A DNA stretch of 64,000 nt from the NCBI GenBank assembly GCA_039000515.1, contig JBCFYV010000100.1, positions 24,377,769 through 24,441,768 of the forward strand, given 5' to 3'. Both the position numbers and the translations under genes were made by a program. The stretch's first letter is position 1; each line of letters opens with the position of its first letter. Below are positions 22,900 through 34,190 of this stretch, in pieces. Below the pieces are notes generated by a model. That model was not told where the DNA came from. It ran no database searches and saw only the letters and a list, made by a program, of their open reading frames with translations. The DNA comes from Timema cristinae. Lineage: Eukaryota; Arthropoda; Insecta; Phasmatodea; Timematidae.

Positions 22900-23085
22900 G
22901 TTTCTTCCGAACCAGTTTTTAATTGATTTAAAAAAAATCAGATCTAAATATTAAAATTCCAACTTCAAGGTACACATGTTCGTGAACAGAAACAACTAAT
23001 TTTAAAATTCCAGCCCTTTGCGTGAGATAAATATCGCGCAATGCTCATGAAAATTTCTTCATTTTATTAATATAGAGATAGAAAG
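22900..23085 (+). repeat. Dispersed repeat family F, copy 1
   Basis: TTCCGAACCAGTTTTTAATT, TTAAAATTCCA, GAGATAAATATCGCGCAATG and CTCATGAAAA recur in the same order at 33900-34190. It ends in TTTATTAATATAGAGATAG, the kind of tail seen in RTE-type retroposons. No open frame. Confidence 0.5.
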
Positions 23086-23099
23086 ATCACTGGTAGGAA

Positions 23100-23262
23100 C
23101 GAGGTCGGAAGAATAAGAGGAAATAAATCCAAATTGTTTGAAGGGAGGAGAGAAAAAACCTTTTAGGAAAAAAAAAAATACCCTCAATATGGCTGCCCGG
23201 GATTTGAGCACCCGATCTCCCCATCACCGACAATTCAGTATAATGTGAGTCTGAAACAAGTA
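23100..23262 (-). repeat. Old SINE A fragment
   Basis: The body (GAGAGAAAAAACCTTTTAGG) and a worn T-arm (GATTTGAGCACCCGATCTCC) are recognisable. The tail is lost. Confidence 0.5.
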
Positions 23263-23817
23263 CCTCCCAAAATGTTTAGAACCACATCCCAATTCTTATA
23301 ACGCAGATGCGAATCAATTCCAAGCGCAACGAGTCCGACAGTTGCAGTTTGTTTCGAAATTTTGTTTTGATTCCTAGCATCTCCAAAAATCCTCTTCAAA
23401 GATGTACGAAGGGAGAGCAGTTAGCACCTTAAACACTTCAGTAGAAAGAGTTGATAAAGTTTGTTGAACAGACAGCCGGGAACAATGTTTTGCGTTTTCT
23501 CTGGATGATTTCAAACAAACAAACAAACAATATATATATTGCACAAAACAAAACAAGGCGTCTTTATACAAATGTTTATACACTATTATAATGGACGATT
23601 AACAGTCAATAACGAGAGTTAAATGTATTAAACAAACGGAAAACATGACATGTTCTGGTTGTGCCTTTAGCAAATGTCCTTCATTCAGGCTTGAGAAAAT
23701 GGAGCATCCTAATTATTACCGATGATATTTTATAATGTGAAAAACAAATAAAGAAAAAATGCCTCACGGAGCTAGAGATAACAACTATGGCAGAGCTTAT
23801 GGGTTCTAGACCAGGAG
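23263..23817. other. Unassigned spacer
   Basis: A CAAA-type simple run lies at about 23515-23530. No gene was recognised. Confidence 0.3.
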
Positions 23818-26592
23818 CTAGGAGGGGTTTCGTTTGCAAAATATGAGGGACGCACTTTGTTTTTTGGGATGTGTTAAGAAGGCCATTGGCTTTAAGAAAA
23901 TAAATGTTGCCAGGCGATTTTTTGGCCGAAAAATTTTTTACGGTACAGACCATATGGCGCTAGAGCCGTGACTTAAGAACGAACTTTGTTCAAGTGTTTT
24001 AGTAAAAATAAGTGCTCACATGTCTTATAAAAATGTACTTTTATGGCTAACATCATAATATAAATTAGGTTTAAGTAATAAAACAATTATCTGTACAGTT
24101 CTGAAAGTAGTAACTGGGGAAAAAATCAAAATGGATCTATCCAGCTTCAAAGTTTATACAGTTTTCCTCTGAACATTTACATAAGCTTATATACAATGTT
24201 TCACATTTTCTGCAATTGCACGATTTTGTACTACATGAAGTTTTACATTTACACGGTTTATATCAGCTGGATCTGTTCTTTAGTCATGAGCTTGGGATAC
24301 AGAATATATTTAATTAAGCTCGTATCCAAACTCTTCAAAATTTAAGGGTTCAAATAAATCAAAAAATGCATTTTCCCAAATATAAGTTTGCATAGAAGCT
24401 CTCAGACAGTGCAAATATAATGCATCAGAAGTTCAAAGTACTCGTGAAAAGTTCACGCTAAAGCCAATCGCTTGAGTAATTGATCTGTACCGAACCTCAT
24501 CTGCTTAAATGCTTTGTTTGCTTATAATATATGAACATACTTTTCCCAACCGATTAAACTTTTCTGGAGTAATAACATTTCCGTTTCCTAGTAAAGAAAG
24601 TGCTGAATGGATAAACGGTAAATGAGCAAGATTCAAGGAATTTCTTTTAAAAACTTTGGCGACTAGTTGTATCACAACCGGTCAGGACATGTAATGCCAG
24701 CAGGTTTATACCAACTTCTTTTCCAAGTGATTGTGGAACCGGATGACATCCTAACATCGGACTATTTTTTCACTGGACCTGAATGAAACCATAAAACATT
24801 GCAGTTGTAAGCCTCTTGAAGCTTTAGCCAAAAATGAACTCCCAACTACAAATACATCAGTATCTGGACTTTGCACAGTTATTTATGATTGCTTAAGCTA
24901 TCGAGATGCATTAAATATATGGAAGTAGAACTAAGTCTAGAATCTACTCCTAGCTGATTTGATTTTAAATGCAAAAATTCGTTAAAAACAGAATTCTGTA
25001 GTTTATAACACTTCAGAGCCGTAAAACCCGCCACATATATACAGTTCTTTATGGTCTTCAATCTCAATATTTGTTTGAACATAGTTGCAGCAAAATTTAA
25101 CATGGCTTAGCTGATTTTAGATATTTGCGAAAAAGATTTTACAGTTATCTGGCACATTTGTAGAATACCCCGACATAATGACTTTACTTGAACCGCGATT
25201 CATTTACAACAAATTTAATGAATATGTCATCATATCTATCGAATACCACGTCTACTCTTAATACAGAGGCATTTGAAAGAAAAGATCTCGCTTGTTTTAA
25301 AAACACTTCAGCAAACTGCCCAAAAGATTGGAACTTCTTTTTTTTAACTGAATGGAGTAAACAAGTGTCATTCCACCAATAATACAAGCCTTGTTGTTAT
25401 GTTGAGCATTTATAATACCTTCTAGTTTTAAATCTGATTTATAAGAATGGTTAGTTTCTATTTCGTTCACCAAACTATATTTCTGACTTTTATAATAAAA
25501 ACCACTTTCGTTAAAAAAAATATTTTGGAAATCCTATTAATTCATGGATGTTAAGCTAGGAAAATCCAATCCACGCAGACCTGCTAACATAACTAACTTC
25601 TGCACTTCAACAATTTCTTTATAGTCATCTAGTGTTTTATTAACTTTGCTGTCTTGCTTCGATTTAGGTGTGTAATTTAAGATTAAGAAACTCCTTTCTC
25701 ATTGGTTCAAATAAGTTTTTTTTTAAATGGGCTTATCGCGTGTTCTACATTATGTTTTACTGAAATTAAACATTGTGCTACGCTTGTCTCAACAACTGAA
25801 CGACTATAGATATTTACAAGCCCATTTTGTTCAAGATTGTTTGCAAATGGATTATTCAGAGCCAAAAGAGCAATTAGGCACCGGATATTTTCTTCATCTT
25901 TATTAATTATCGTCTGGTTGCACTCTTTGTGAAATGAAGAATCGGTATCACTATTAGTATCCAGCTCATAATCAAGAAACATCAATAAAGCTTGATGGAT
26001 CACATTTTTAAAAGGATACAGAAGCAGCCACCTTTGTATAGCGTCCTCATTTTGAGTTATTCCAATCAAACGCCCCATCACACCTGAAGAGCGCCTTTGA
26101 GATTGTTCTAATGCCAAATCGCATGCCAAAGAGTTAAATACTCCAGCTTTTTCATTTCACAAAAAACATATCTCTTTTAAATTCATAGATAAGTTCAGCT
26201 GACCTCTGAGAAGCGCTTTTAATTGCCATAGAAGTGTTAAGCTCTGGTTCTTGCACTACGTCTTCAGATAAGTCATAAAATAAACAATAATACTCATCGC
26301 TGCATTTTATTTTTCGGCCAACAACTTTTACAGGCATTTTACAAAGTAAGGCAATGAAATACAATTAGTGCACGTTGGCTCGGTAGTAACACTATAAAGC
26401 GACTGAGAAGCGCTTATCTTCGAATGCCCTAATTTAGCTAGTGCGCACAGAGAGGGGTGTTAGTGTGCAGGGGGGGGGGCAAACTGACAACTCACCCAGT
26501 TGGCAACATTAATTTCCATTGAAACTATCATCCAAGGGGGACCAATCTGAAAAAAATTGTATCCCTCATATTTTGCAAACGAAATACCTCCA
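23818..26592. mobile_element. Candidate mobile element with about 100-bp terminal inverted repeats
   Basis: The left repeat (about 23818-23916) runs from GGAGG through CGTTTGCAAAATATGAGGGA to AATGTTGCCA. The right repeat (about 26499-26592) is its reverse complement, with the same 20-mer intact, similar internal spacing (53-54 bp) and AATGTTGCCA at the inner end. The middle is more diverged. Between them lies the broken minus-strand gene described next. No target-site duplication is evident and the outer boundary may lie further out. It could also be a local inverted duplication rather than a transposon. Confidence 0.55.
24137..26165 (-). pseudogene. Broken gene of a widespread uncharacterised invertebrate protein family
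   Basis: Reading the minus strand, landmarks of one family occur in the expected order over 2 kb. They are CDLALEQSQRR with QNEDAIQRWLLLYP (about 26010-26120), NNPFANNLEQNGLVNI (about 25800), FEPMRKEFLNL (about 25690), ACIIGGMTLVYS (about 25370), FQSFGQFAEVF and RVDVVFDRYDD (about 25225-25320). Then come LKSNQ, VQSPDTDVFVVG (about 24845-24880), LLALHVLTGCDTTS (about 24663-24705), DALYLHCLRASMQTYIW (about 24380-24435) and a cysteine-rich end, CKCKTSCSTKSCNCRKC then LCKCSEENC, with a stop at 24137-24139. I know this family only as multi-copy hypothetical proteins of cnidarians, arthropods and other invertebrates; its function is unknown. At least four frameshifts or stops disrupt this copy, and a segment before ACIIGG seems short. 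The true N-terminus was not located; the open frame at 26152-26364 may belong to it. Confidence 0.75.
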
Positions 26593-26723
26593 AACACCTC
26601 TGAAATTACACGGAGAATATTTTGAAACACACCACCGTATACCATTTGGACACAGAAGCTGGTTTCTCTGATATTTCCGACAGTTATAAACTCCACAACA
26701 TTTCCAGGTTTTGTATATTTTCC

Positions 26724-27155
26724 TTAATGAGGCCACCACACCCACGTGGTCTAACGCCCTACTCTCGTAGTAAACTAAATCGCCAAGGAGGGAGGGGGGG
26801 ATTGAGGTTCGAATCTCGGTCGGGTGTACTGAGTGTAGTTTTCCTAAATGGTTTTCAACTCTCCCTCCACGTAAATGCGGGTACACTTGTTCTAAGTACA
26901 ACCTTCTTAATCCATAAAACTATTATTATTATTAGCACCACGTCTTACTACCCGTTCGGGTTATACGCACTTACGCTAATGTGTAATGGTAGGTTACTGT
27001 GAGATGAAATGGAGGACCTACAGTTTAACGTGGAATCCGAACCACGGTGGAGGCCTGGCATTCCACACTTTCACAAGTTGTGATTAATACATCCCTAAAA
27101 CTGTTAGCTTTATTAGTACATAAGTGTATAAACCAAACGGGTAGTAAGACGCAGT
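26724..27155 (+). repeat. SINE family A (older subtype), split by a B insertion
   Basis: Head, T-arm (GAGGTTCGAATCTCGGTCGG) and body run to 26921 (ending AATCCATAAAACT). The last part resumes at 27093 (CCCTAAAACTGTTAGC) and runs to the tail CCAAACGGGTAGTAAGACGC near 27155. The gap is filled exactly by the B element at 26922-27092. Confidence 0.85.
26912..27102 (-). repeat. 5'-truncated SINE B nested in an A SINE
   Basis: CCATAAAACT (26912-26921) and CCCTAAAACT (27093-27102) form the target-site duplication. Between them is a minus-strand B copy cut at GTGATTAATACAT, lacking its tRNA head. Five-prime truncation with an intact tail fits target-primed reverse transcription. Confidence 0.88.
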
Positions 27156-27159
27156 GATT

Positions 27160-28256
27160 AAAAAAACTGTGGCCACTCCGGATATTTTGTAACTGTTGAA
27201 TACCCTACGTTTATTTCTTAATTGTTTCAACTATACCTATTAGAGACCGTCAACCAGGACAAGCGAGTGCGACGCAACACACACGGTACAATTACGCCAG
27301 TCTACAAGAGGTGAGTGAGGTGTGCAGGTAGTAAGGCAAAGGTATCGATCCGATTTAGATAAGGCAACCTCTACTTCGGTCGCGTTTCACTTCACAGCTA
27401 TCACCCGATTCAACTATAGAGCTAGCTAGCGAGCGGAACCGCAGCTGCGCTACAGGCAGACACGTCCTGGCACCTGAGGAAAAGGGGGAAGATCACATAC
27501 GTGCATGTGCGTGTGGTATGTGTTCATCAGTGCTACAAGCACGAGAAGGCTCTATTATAAATCTTATTTAGACAGGAACAAAACTTTTTGGCCATTTAAA
27601 ATTTTTTTTTTAGTAAAACCATCATTACGCTAAGTCATGTGACCACCTGAAGCTGTCTCTTTTAATAAATATAATCACTATTTAAAAATCAAACACAATC
27701 AAGTTTTATAAATGTGTGAATGCGAGAAAAAAAAAGTGTGTAGTTTCCTTCTTATCAAAATCCTTCCATGGCTTTCATTTCGAGTCAGGAAAGAAGGTTC
27801 CAAATTAATATTTTCGCATTGGATTCACTTCTCGCAACTTCACAAGATTTAGAGTTGAACCATTCAAGTTTTAAAATTCTCTGGCGATATCAGTGCTCCA
27901 GAAAAAACCAACCTTTTTACAGCATATAAAATTACTTTGTTATTTTCTCTCACTAATAAGTAATAACTTTGTATTTTGAAAAAAATTCAAGAATATCTTA
28001 CATTTCTATTAGACTTTGTTTCATGTTACTCTAAATTCAACGAGTTTCCCAGATTTTGCAGAGAGTATCACACCCTATTCATGCCATATACAAGACAATA
28101 AATCTATCTTACTGCGGGGAAATAAAAACTCATGTCTCACGTCTTAATTCTTTGCCGGTATGTGGCCATATCAAATAACTGTCCGATTGAGAGTAAGCTA
28201 TGATAGATGAAGAAAATTAAGGATGTAGTCTGTTCATTTTCACTTAAGTTTTTTTT
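27160..28256. other. Unassigned spacer
   Basis: 27240-27540 is richer in G and C than its surroundings but contains no open frame of note. The rest is AT-rich. Confidence 0.3.
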
Positions 28257-28560
28257 TAGTTTGAGTATTATTATTATTATTAGCACCGCGTCTTACTACC
28301 CATTCGGGTTATACGCACTTACGCTAATATGTAATGGTAGGGTGATTGTGAGATGAAATGGAGGACCTACAGTTTAACGTGGAATCCGAACCACGGTGGA
28401 GGCCTGGCATTCCCCACATTCACAAGATGTAATGTCAGAGGTGAAGGAAGGGTTTGGTAATCAGATAAATCTGTGCCGGGACCGAGATTGAACCCCGGCC
28501 GCCAGCATAGAAGTCTGACACCTTACCCCTAGACCACCAGGTCACCGACTAGTTTGAGTA
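28257..28560 (-). repeat. SINE family B with 11-bp target-site duplication
   Basis: TAGTTTGAGTA at 28257-28267 is repeated at 28550-28560. A full-length minus-strand B copy lies between, from its ATT tail to the head CTAGACCACCAGGTCACC. Confidence 0.94.
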
Positions 28561-29746
28561 ATTATTGATAAAATATGATACAAAAGCTGGGATCTAACCC
28601 AAACTGCCATGGGACGCGTAGCACTAGAATTAATTTCAAAGAAAGGTTGCCTTGAAATAACCTTTTTGAGAAATTAGGAATTATATGTCGAGTAAGATTT
28701 AGTAAAATAAGATAGGATCAAAAGTGATAGCTACAGAAATCATGGCTTAGTGTAGGAATACGTCCAATAAAATGTAAGCCTACTGTAGTTTTTTAAAAAA
28801 AAGTGTTGGTCAAGATTCTTCCTAAGGCGAATCAAGTTCACTTAAGTTGGTTCCCTCCCAACCCCTAAAATTTAAAATGTAGCTATACCACCGTTTTGCA
28901 CATATTTTACAAGCGAGTATTGCGTTATACACACCCAACCCCAGAGAAGCTACGCCGTTTTTAATTGGGAGGGGGATGGGGGTGGGAGGAGGAGTGTCAC
29001 CCAAGTTAAATGCAGCTCTTCTTCCAAAATAAAATATTGGTTTTATTTGATGCCAATGTAAACATCTTGCTTTACACCATTTTGCACCCAGGTATGTCGT
29101 TTTGCACCTTGATAATTTAGTGATAAAAATTATTTAATATGATAAACTTTAAGGGCGAAATTAAGCGTGGTATTATTTATTTTTTTATTATGTAAGCATA
29201 AATGTCATACTTTGTATAATCTAGCAACCAGATATGGCATTTTAAATTATATTTTTAAAGTCATAAAAAATTAACACCATTTGATAATGCCAGAGATATG
29301 CATAAACTTTAAAAGTAGAAATATGTAATTTTTTTAACTGTTTTCAGCCAGTATTCCACCTTTATAGTTTTGTAAGAAAAAAAATGCAAGTAAAAAAAGG
29401 AGAGGATCAAAGGCAAATAAGTGTATTTGTGGTTAACGAAAAAACAGACATAAGTTGATGCAAATTGGTGCAATTGGCATATTTAATTTGTATGCCTTTG
29501 TTTAATCTATTTTTCCAACTCAACTAGTAGAAGGTAAAACAGATATTTTCTTTGCCATTAAAGTCATCGACCCCTCTACTTTTTCATAATAAATGTAAAT
29601 TTTATTTTTGTCTAGACCATTTGCAAAACGCGTACTTTCAGAAAAATAGTTTTAATGAAAAGATTAAAAAAATCACCTTGGAAGTGTTTAAGTGCATATA
29701 TCAGGTATTGTCACTTTTTGAAATAGGTAACATCTTTATATATAGT
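28561..29746. other. Unassigned AT-rich DNA
   Basis: GTTTTGCAC-type phrases recur at about 28890, 29080 and 29098, so part of this may be a worn repeat. No gene was recognised. Confidence 0.3.
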
Positions 29747-30135
29747 CAGACACCTTAGCTCATTCGGTAACTCGACTGCTGAGGACGGGGAGATCGAGGT
29801 TCGAATCTCGGTCGGGTGAACTGGGGTGGTTTTTTCCTAAATGGTTTTCCACTCTCCCTCCACGCAAATGCGGGTTCACTTCCTTTAATTCAACCTTCCC
29901 AATTCCTAATCCATTAGAGTAATTAGTACTTAAGCGTATAACCCGAACGGGTAGTAAGACGCGGTGCTAAATAATAATAACATTCGGTAACGTGTCTACC
30001 TACTGATCTAAGGGTCTCGGGTTTGATTCCCGACATAGCCGAACATGCATCATTAATGAAAATATGAGTTAACTCTTTCCCATTGATAAATTGATGACCG
30101 GGGACTGGATGTTGTTCATGTCCTAGTCTTAAGTT
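29747..30135 (+). repeat. tRNA-derived SINE family D, split by an A insertion
   Basis: The head starts CAGACACCTTAGCTCATTCGG, resumes at 29981 and carries a B-box GGGTTTGATTCCCG. The body GGGGACTGGATGTTGTTCAT and TCTTAAGTTAG matches 53260-53300, which defines the family. The A SINE at 29772-29980 interrupts the D-arm. Confidence 0.8.
29761..29991 (+). repeat. SINE family A nested in a D SINE, with 11-bp target-site duplication
   Basis: CATTCGGTAAC at 29761-29771 and 29981-29991 flanks the insert. The A copy is 5'-truncated within its tRNA head (starting TCGACTGCTGAGG) and otherwise complete to CCCGAACGGGTAGTAAGACG and its AAT tail. Confidence 0.94.
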
Positions 30136-30356
30136 AGTATATAAGGCATATGAAGCTACGACAGGCCTAGTAAGCCGGTATTAAAAATAGATGACTTGAA
30201 TAAAAAACTGGTCCAGGCTAGTAATGGATGTTTATATATATATATATTTATTATGTATAACACATCAATTACTAACCTGGATCAGTTTTTTATAAGTCAT
30301 ATATATTTTTAATACCGGCTTACTAGGCTGTCGTAGCTTCATATACCTTATATACT
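30136..30356. repeat. Inverted repeat with 95-bp arms
   Basis: Arms at 30136-30230 and 30263-30356 are reverse complements with few mismatches. Both contain AAGCTACGACAG, AGTAAGCCGGTATTAAAAAT and a CTGGTCCAGG/CCTGGATCAG region. A TA-rich 32-bp loop separates them. The left arm begins directly after the D-SINE body. Confidence 0.85.
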
Positions 30357-31489
30357 ATATAGCTATATAGTCTTAACGTGACACATCTAGTTCAAACAAA
30401 GTGCTGTCCCAAGCTTATACCAAAGCACCTAGAAATAGGGATATGAAAAAAGTATCGGTACGTTTACTGATATTAGTAATCACACTCCAGTATCGAAAGA
30501 AACAACTTTTTTGCTATCTTCACTCTTGCTTGGATTAAACTTGTACTATTGTTAAAGAAGGGTACAAAATAGATTGAAAAAAAATATATTACTAATAATA
30601 TTTAACTATTAAAATTAACTTTCCATCAGCCAAATTTTCATAGATATTTTGAAAGCTGGTATGGTAAAACTTTTTATAATATCCATCATAAAATACTAGA
30701 TATCATACATTCCAAGTTCCAACACACAACCTAAACGCGATAGACCTAAATATACTATAATATGGTTAAATCATTATAATTCTAAATGTTTAAATATTTT
30801 ATGAAAATACAATTATTATTATTATTATTATTATTACGTAAAAGTTAAAATTATTACTTGATAGAAAAAATGTTTTTCTGATTAAAATTTCGATACCGAT
30901 ACTTTTCTTTCGATACTATACGGATATCGATAATTTTTCTTCCGATACTTTTAATGAGTAGAGTATCGATACTTTTATTTCGAAACCACATCCCTAATTG
31001 TAAAGATACCAGTTTGAAGCAATTGTGGACAACCCCGGCGCAAAGTGTTGGGAAATCTCACACAACCTTGAGTAGAATGTTTGCCACACACACACACACA
31101 CACACACCACCTGAGTAAGCACATTACTCCTCTCTCTTTGAAGCAAGTGCTATTATGAAATGGCAATCCGTTAGAACAAAGTTGTTGTCCAGTTCCACAA
31201 TTACACGATTTGAAACATACAATCAAAATAGGAGTGCTCGTTGGCGGAAAAAGCCTAGAGACACCGCTGGCGTAACGTCATCCCGCCCATTGGAGCGGAG
31301 ATACAGTACAATTTTCATAGAAAGAGACTTTCAGAAAACCCAAACACATTTTTTGAGGCCAAAATTGATATCATTTTGTGATATCTTTAGTGTTATTTTA
31401 TAAGTACCTATATTGATAATATATATCAAAACTAGGTGTACAGCCAATATAAATATATATACATATATATAATTACATAGTTTACAAAT
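30357..31489. other. AT-rich spacer with microsatellites
   Basis: Repeated CGATACTTTT-type phrases occur at 30890-30980 and a CA run lies at about 31081-31107. The open frames around 30975-31403 show no known domain. Confidence 0.35.
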
Positions 31490-31720
31490 ATGTTACTAAG
31501 ATCTCAACTTAATGTAATCATATTTTTAGACACACATATTCTGAAATTGTGTCATTCTATGAAGATATTATTAAGTATTTCAGCCCAAAGCGATGGCCTA
31601 TTGGGTAGTGTAAATAAAGTTATGAGACTAAATCGAGACACATTCTTTTTTAGTTTCCCTGCCTATAACATAACCAGTTCTCACGCATTTGCATAACCGT
31701 GGCTCAACTTTGGCTAAAGA
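31490..31720 (+). repeat. Dispersed repeat family Y, partial copy
   Basis: It shares TATTTTTAGACACA, CTGAAATTGTGTC, TCTATGAAG and CCAAAGCGATGG with copies at 37255-37640 and 62757-63575, and ends GGCTCAACTTTGGC. Non-coding. Confidence 0.6.
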
Positions 31721-31764
31721 CGTCAAGTAATATTATTATAATTTCCATTGAATTTTATCTTCTC

Positions 31765-31826
31765 ACTCCCTACTCCATTATTGTAAATACGCTGATATCC
31801 CGGACGGGTAGTAAGACGCGTAGCAA
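31765..31826 (+). repeat. SINE tail fragment
   Basis: CTCCATTATTGTAAATACGC then CCCGGACGGGTAGTAAGACG is the end of an A copy; the rest is missing. Confidence 0.55.
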
Positions 31827-32204
31827 AAGGTAACAGGGGAAGGGGGGACTTTAATATTACTGCTTGCAAATTTAACAAAAGAAAAAACACTTGTAATTGC
31901 TGTTAGGTAGTTGCTTCGTAAAGAGCAAGTTGTAGCAAAGTATTAGTGGTTCAGTTCGATTTATCTCGCTGTCAAAAGTGTCAAGGCCGCACCCAACAGA
32001 CGCTGCAAGATGGCGGATGGCCGCAGGTAACTTACATGGCGTTCAAACAAGTGAGGGATCGGGACCGCGCGAGAGTTCAAGATTAATTCATGAGTTTTCT
32101 ATGAACATTTGAAACGTTTACGACGTCATGCCAATAATCTGCTGCTTCTGATATAAGAGGTAGTTTTGTTAGGTGTTTCTTACTCTCTCGCACTAACTTT
32201 TTTT
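31827..32204. other. Unassigned spacer
   Basis: No gene or repeat was recognised. Confidence 0.3.
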
Positions 32205-32420
32205 TTGTCACTGCGTCTTACTACCCGTTCGGGTACACTAAAATATGCTAATTACGCAAACATGTTAGGATGAGGATGTTTGTATTTATAAGTAGTGTAC
32301 CCACATTTGCGTAGAGGGAGAGTAGAAAACCATAAAGGAAAAAACCCTCAGATACACCGAACAAGATACGAACCCCGATCTCCCTATCTTCGTTATTTCA
32401 GTATAATATAGCAAGAATGA
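32205..32420 (-). repeat. SINE family A, older copy
   Basis: Tail CTTACTACCCGTTCGGGTAC, body ACCCACATTTGCGTAGAGGG, and T-arm ATACGAACCCCGATCTCC. The head is worn. Confidence 0.7.
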
Positions 32421-32613
32421 CCCGTGATTTATCCACCCTTACGACAACACGTGTGTACTTCATCTAGAACCACCACGGGTGATCTTGTTTTCTTTCATAA
32501 CCCCCCCCCCCCTCCCTCCAAAACAATTAACTTATGCACGAACTATTGTCTATGATACATTTGTAACTTGAGGGTCAAATACAATTATTCCTTAACAAAC
32601 GTCGACTGTAGCG
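32421..32613. other. Spacer with a poly-C tract
   Basis: A run of C at about 32502-32513. No gene. Confidence 0.3.
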
Positions 32614-32927
32614 CACCTAGAATTATTATTATTAGCACCGCGTCTTACTACCCGTTCGGGTTTTACACACTTACGTTAATGGGTGAATGGTAGGGTGATT
32701 ATGAGATGAAATGGAGGACCTACAGTTTAACGTGGAATCCGAACCACGGTGGAGGCCTGGCATTCCTCACATTCACAAGTTGTGATTAATACACGCCTTG
32801 TCAGAGGCGAAGGAAGGGTTTGGTAATCAAATAAATCTGTTCCGGGACTGAGGATTGAACCCCGGACCCCCAGACCAGATTTCCGACACCTTACTCCTAG
32901 ACCACCAGGTCACCATCCCACCTAGAA
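32614..32927 (-). repeat. SINE family B with 9-bp target-site duplication
   Basis: CACCTAGAA at 32614-32622 recurs at 32919-32927. A full-length B copy lies between on the minus strand, tail to head, with GAGGCCTGGCATTCCTCACA in the body. Confidence 0.92.
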
Positions 32928-33841
32928 ATTTACTTTTAGGATGCACAAAAGCTAGAGCGAAACTATTGTGAGTTTTTGTCCAAAAATAAATTTCAGAGGA
33001 TCCATAAGTACGGAGGCATACCTTTTAAATTAATATCAAATCATGGCCTTAAAATGTAGACTATAATGTTGATACACTTGTTATGAAATTTATTTAGTTT
33101 TTCAGATTTTCTAGAACCAGAATATATGTATTTCACCAGTAATTTATATGCAAAAATGTTGATGAAAAAAATATTTCCACAGTTTTCTATTAAATTCTTG
33201 ACACAAATAGTTAAAAACATGAGAGCCAGTTCTCTTTGCAAAATCGCATTAATTGGAGATACAAATAATAGTTTACACTGGCTATATGGTCTTCTACTTT
33301 ATGTTTAAAACAAATATTGCAAAAATATCATAAGATTCGAGCGGCTATAGGCTTTTCCCTGTTTTTCAGGTGCTTTTTAACAATTTCAATGCATTCAATT
33401 CCTATTTTGGTCTTTAGAATCTGGACAGTTTTCAAACTTTCACCAGTCACGTGTGTACTTCATAAAAAAATGAGGACACATTCTATCAAGTAGAGAATAA
33501 ACGTCTGTACCACGTGGTAGGATAAGTCATGCTATGGCAAAGGAAAATAAAGGATTATAAAAACATATAAAATCTCATCAAAATCTGAATTAATTTATCA
33601 GACTTACTATCATCAACACATATGTTATTAATAAAACTCTGTTACGTTGCGCACCTTCTTAAATCTTTGCATACCTTTGGTGGTATGCGTACACCCATTT
33701 GGAAAACATTGCTTTAGATCATAGATATACTTAACTGGTGAAAGGTAGTAGGATCAAGGAGGTGCGTGTAAACTCCATTTAAACCTGAATAGGTAGCAGT
33801 CTTACCTTGAAGGATACAAATATGGCCTTCTTTATTTTATA
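32928..33841. other. Unassigned AT-rich spacer
   Basis: Only short open frames. A GGTATGCGTACACCCATTTGG phrase near 33680-33700 resembles hAT-type repeat ends but has no partner. Confidence 0.3.
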
Positions 33842-34190
33842 AGCTACAAGGTGAAGTACCCGGCGTTGCCCAGGAGGTTTTAATTAATTTAAAAAAATAT
33901 TTGTAGGCCTATAATCACAATTTTAAAATTCCAGCGTCGAGGTCTAAGCTATTGTGCAAAGAAGCCAATAATTTTAAAAATGTCAGACCTCTGTGTGCGG
34001 TAGATATCTTGCAAATGCTCATGACAAACTCTTTCCATTTTAATAATTTTGATTGCTTCCAACCCGGTTTTTAGTTACTTTTAAAAAGTATTATCGAAAT
34101 TTTAAAATTATTGTTTCAAGGTGTTTTAGTTTCAGACCAATGCTTGCGGTAGATATCACGCCCTTCTCAATACAAACAAACAAACAAACT
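33842..34190 (+). repeat. Dispersed repeat family F, copy 2
   Basis: It opens AAGTACCCGGCGTTGCCCAG, a motif frequent at the ends of arthropod repeats. It then carries ATTTTAAAATTCCAGCG, GGTAGATATCTTGC, AATGCTCATGACAAAC and AACCCGGTTTTTAGTTAC. The body phrases appear twice (GGTAGATATC at 33998 and 34150), so the unit may be internally duplicated. It matches 22900-23085. Confidence 0.5.

Noticed and set aside
31141..31403. Coding exon
   Set aside because: Overlapping open frames on both strands without family resemblance or convincing splice sites.
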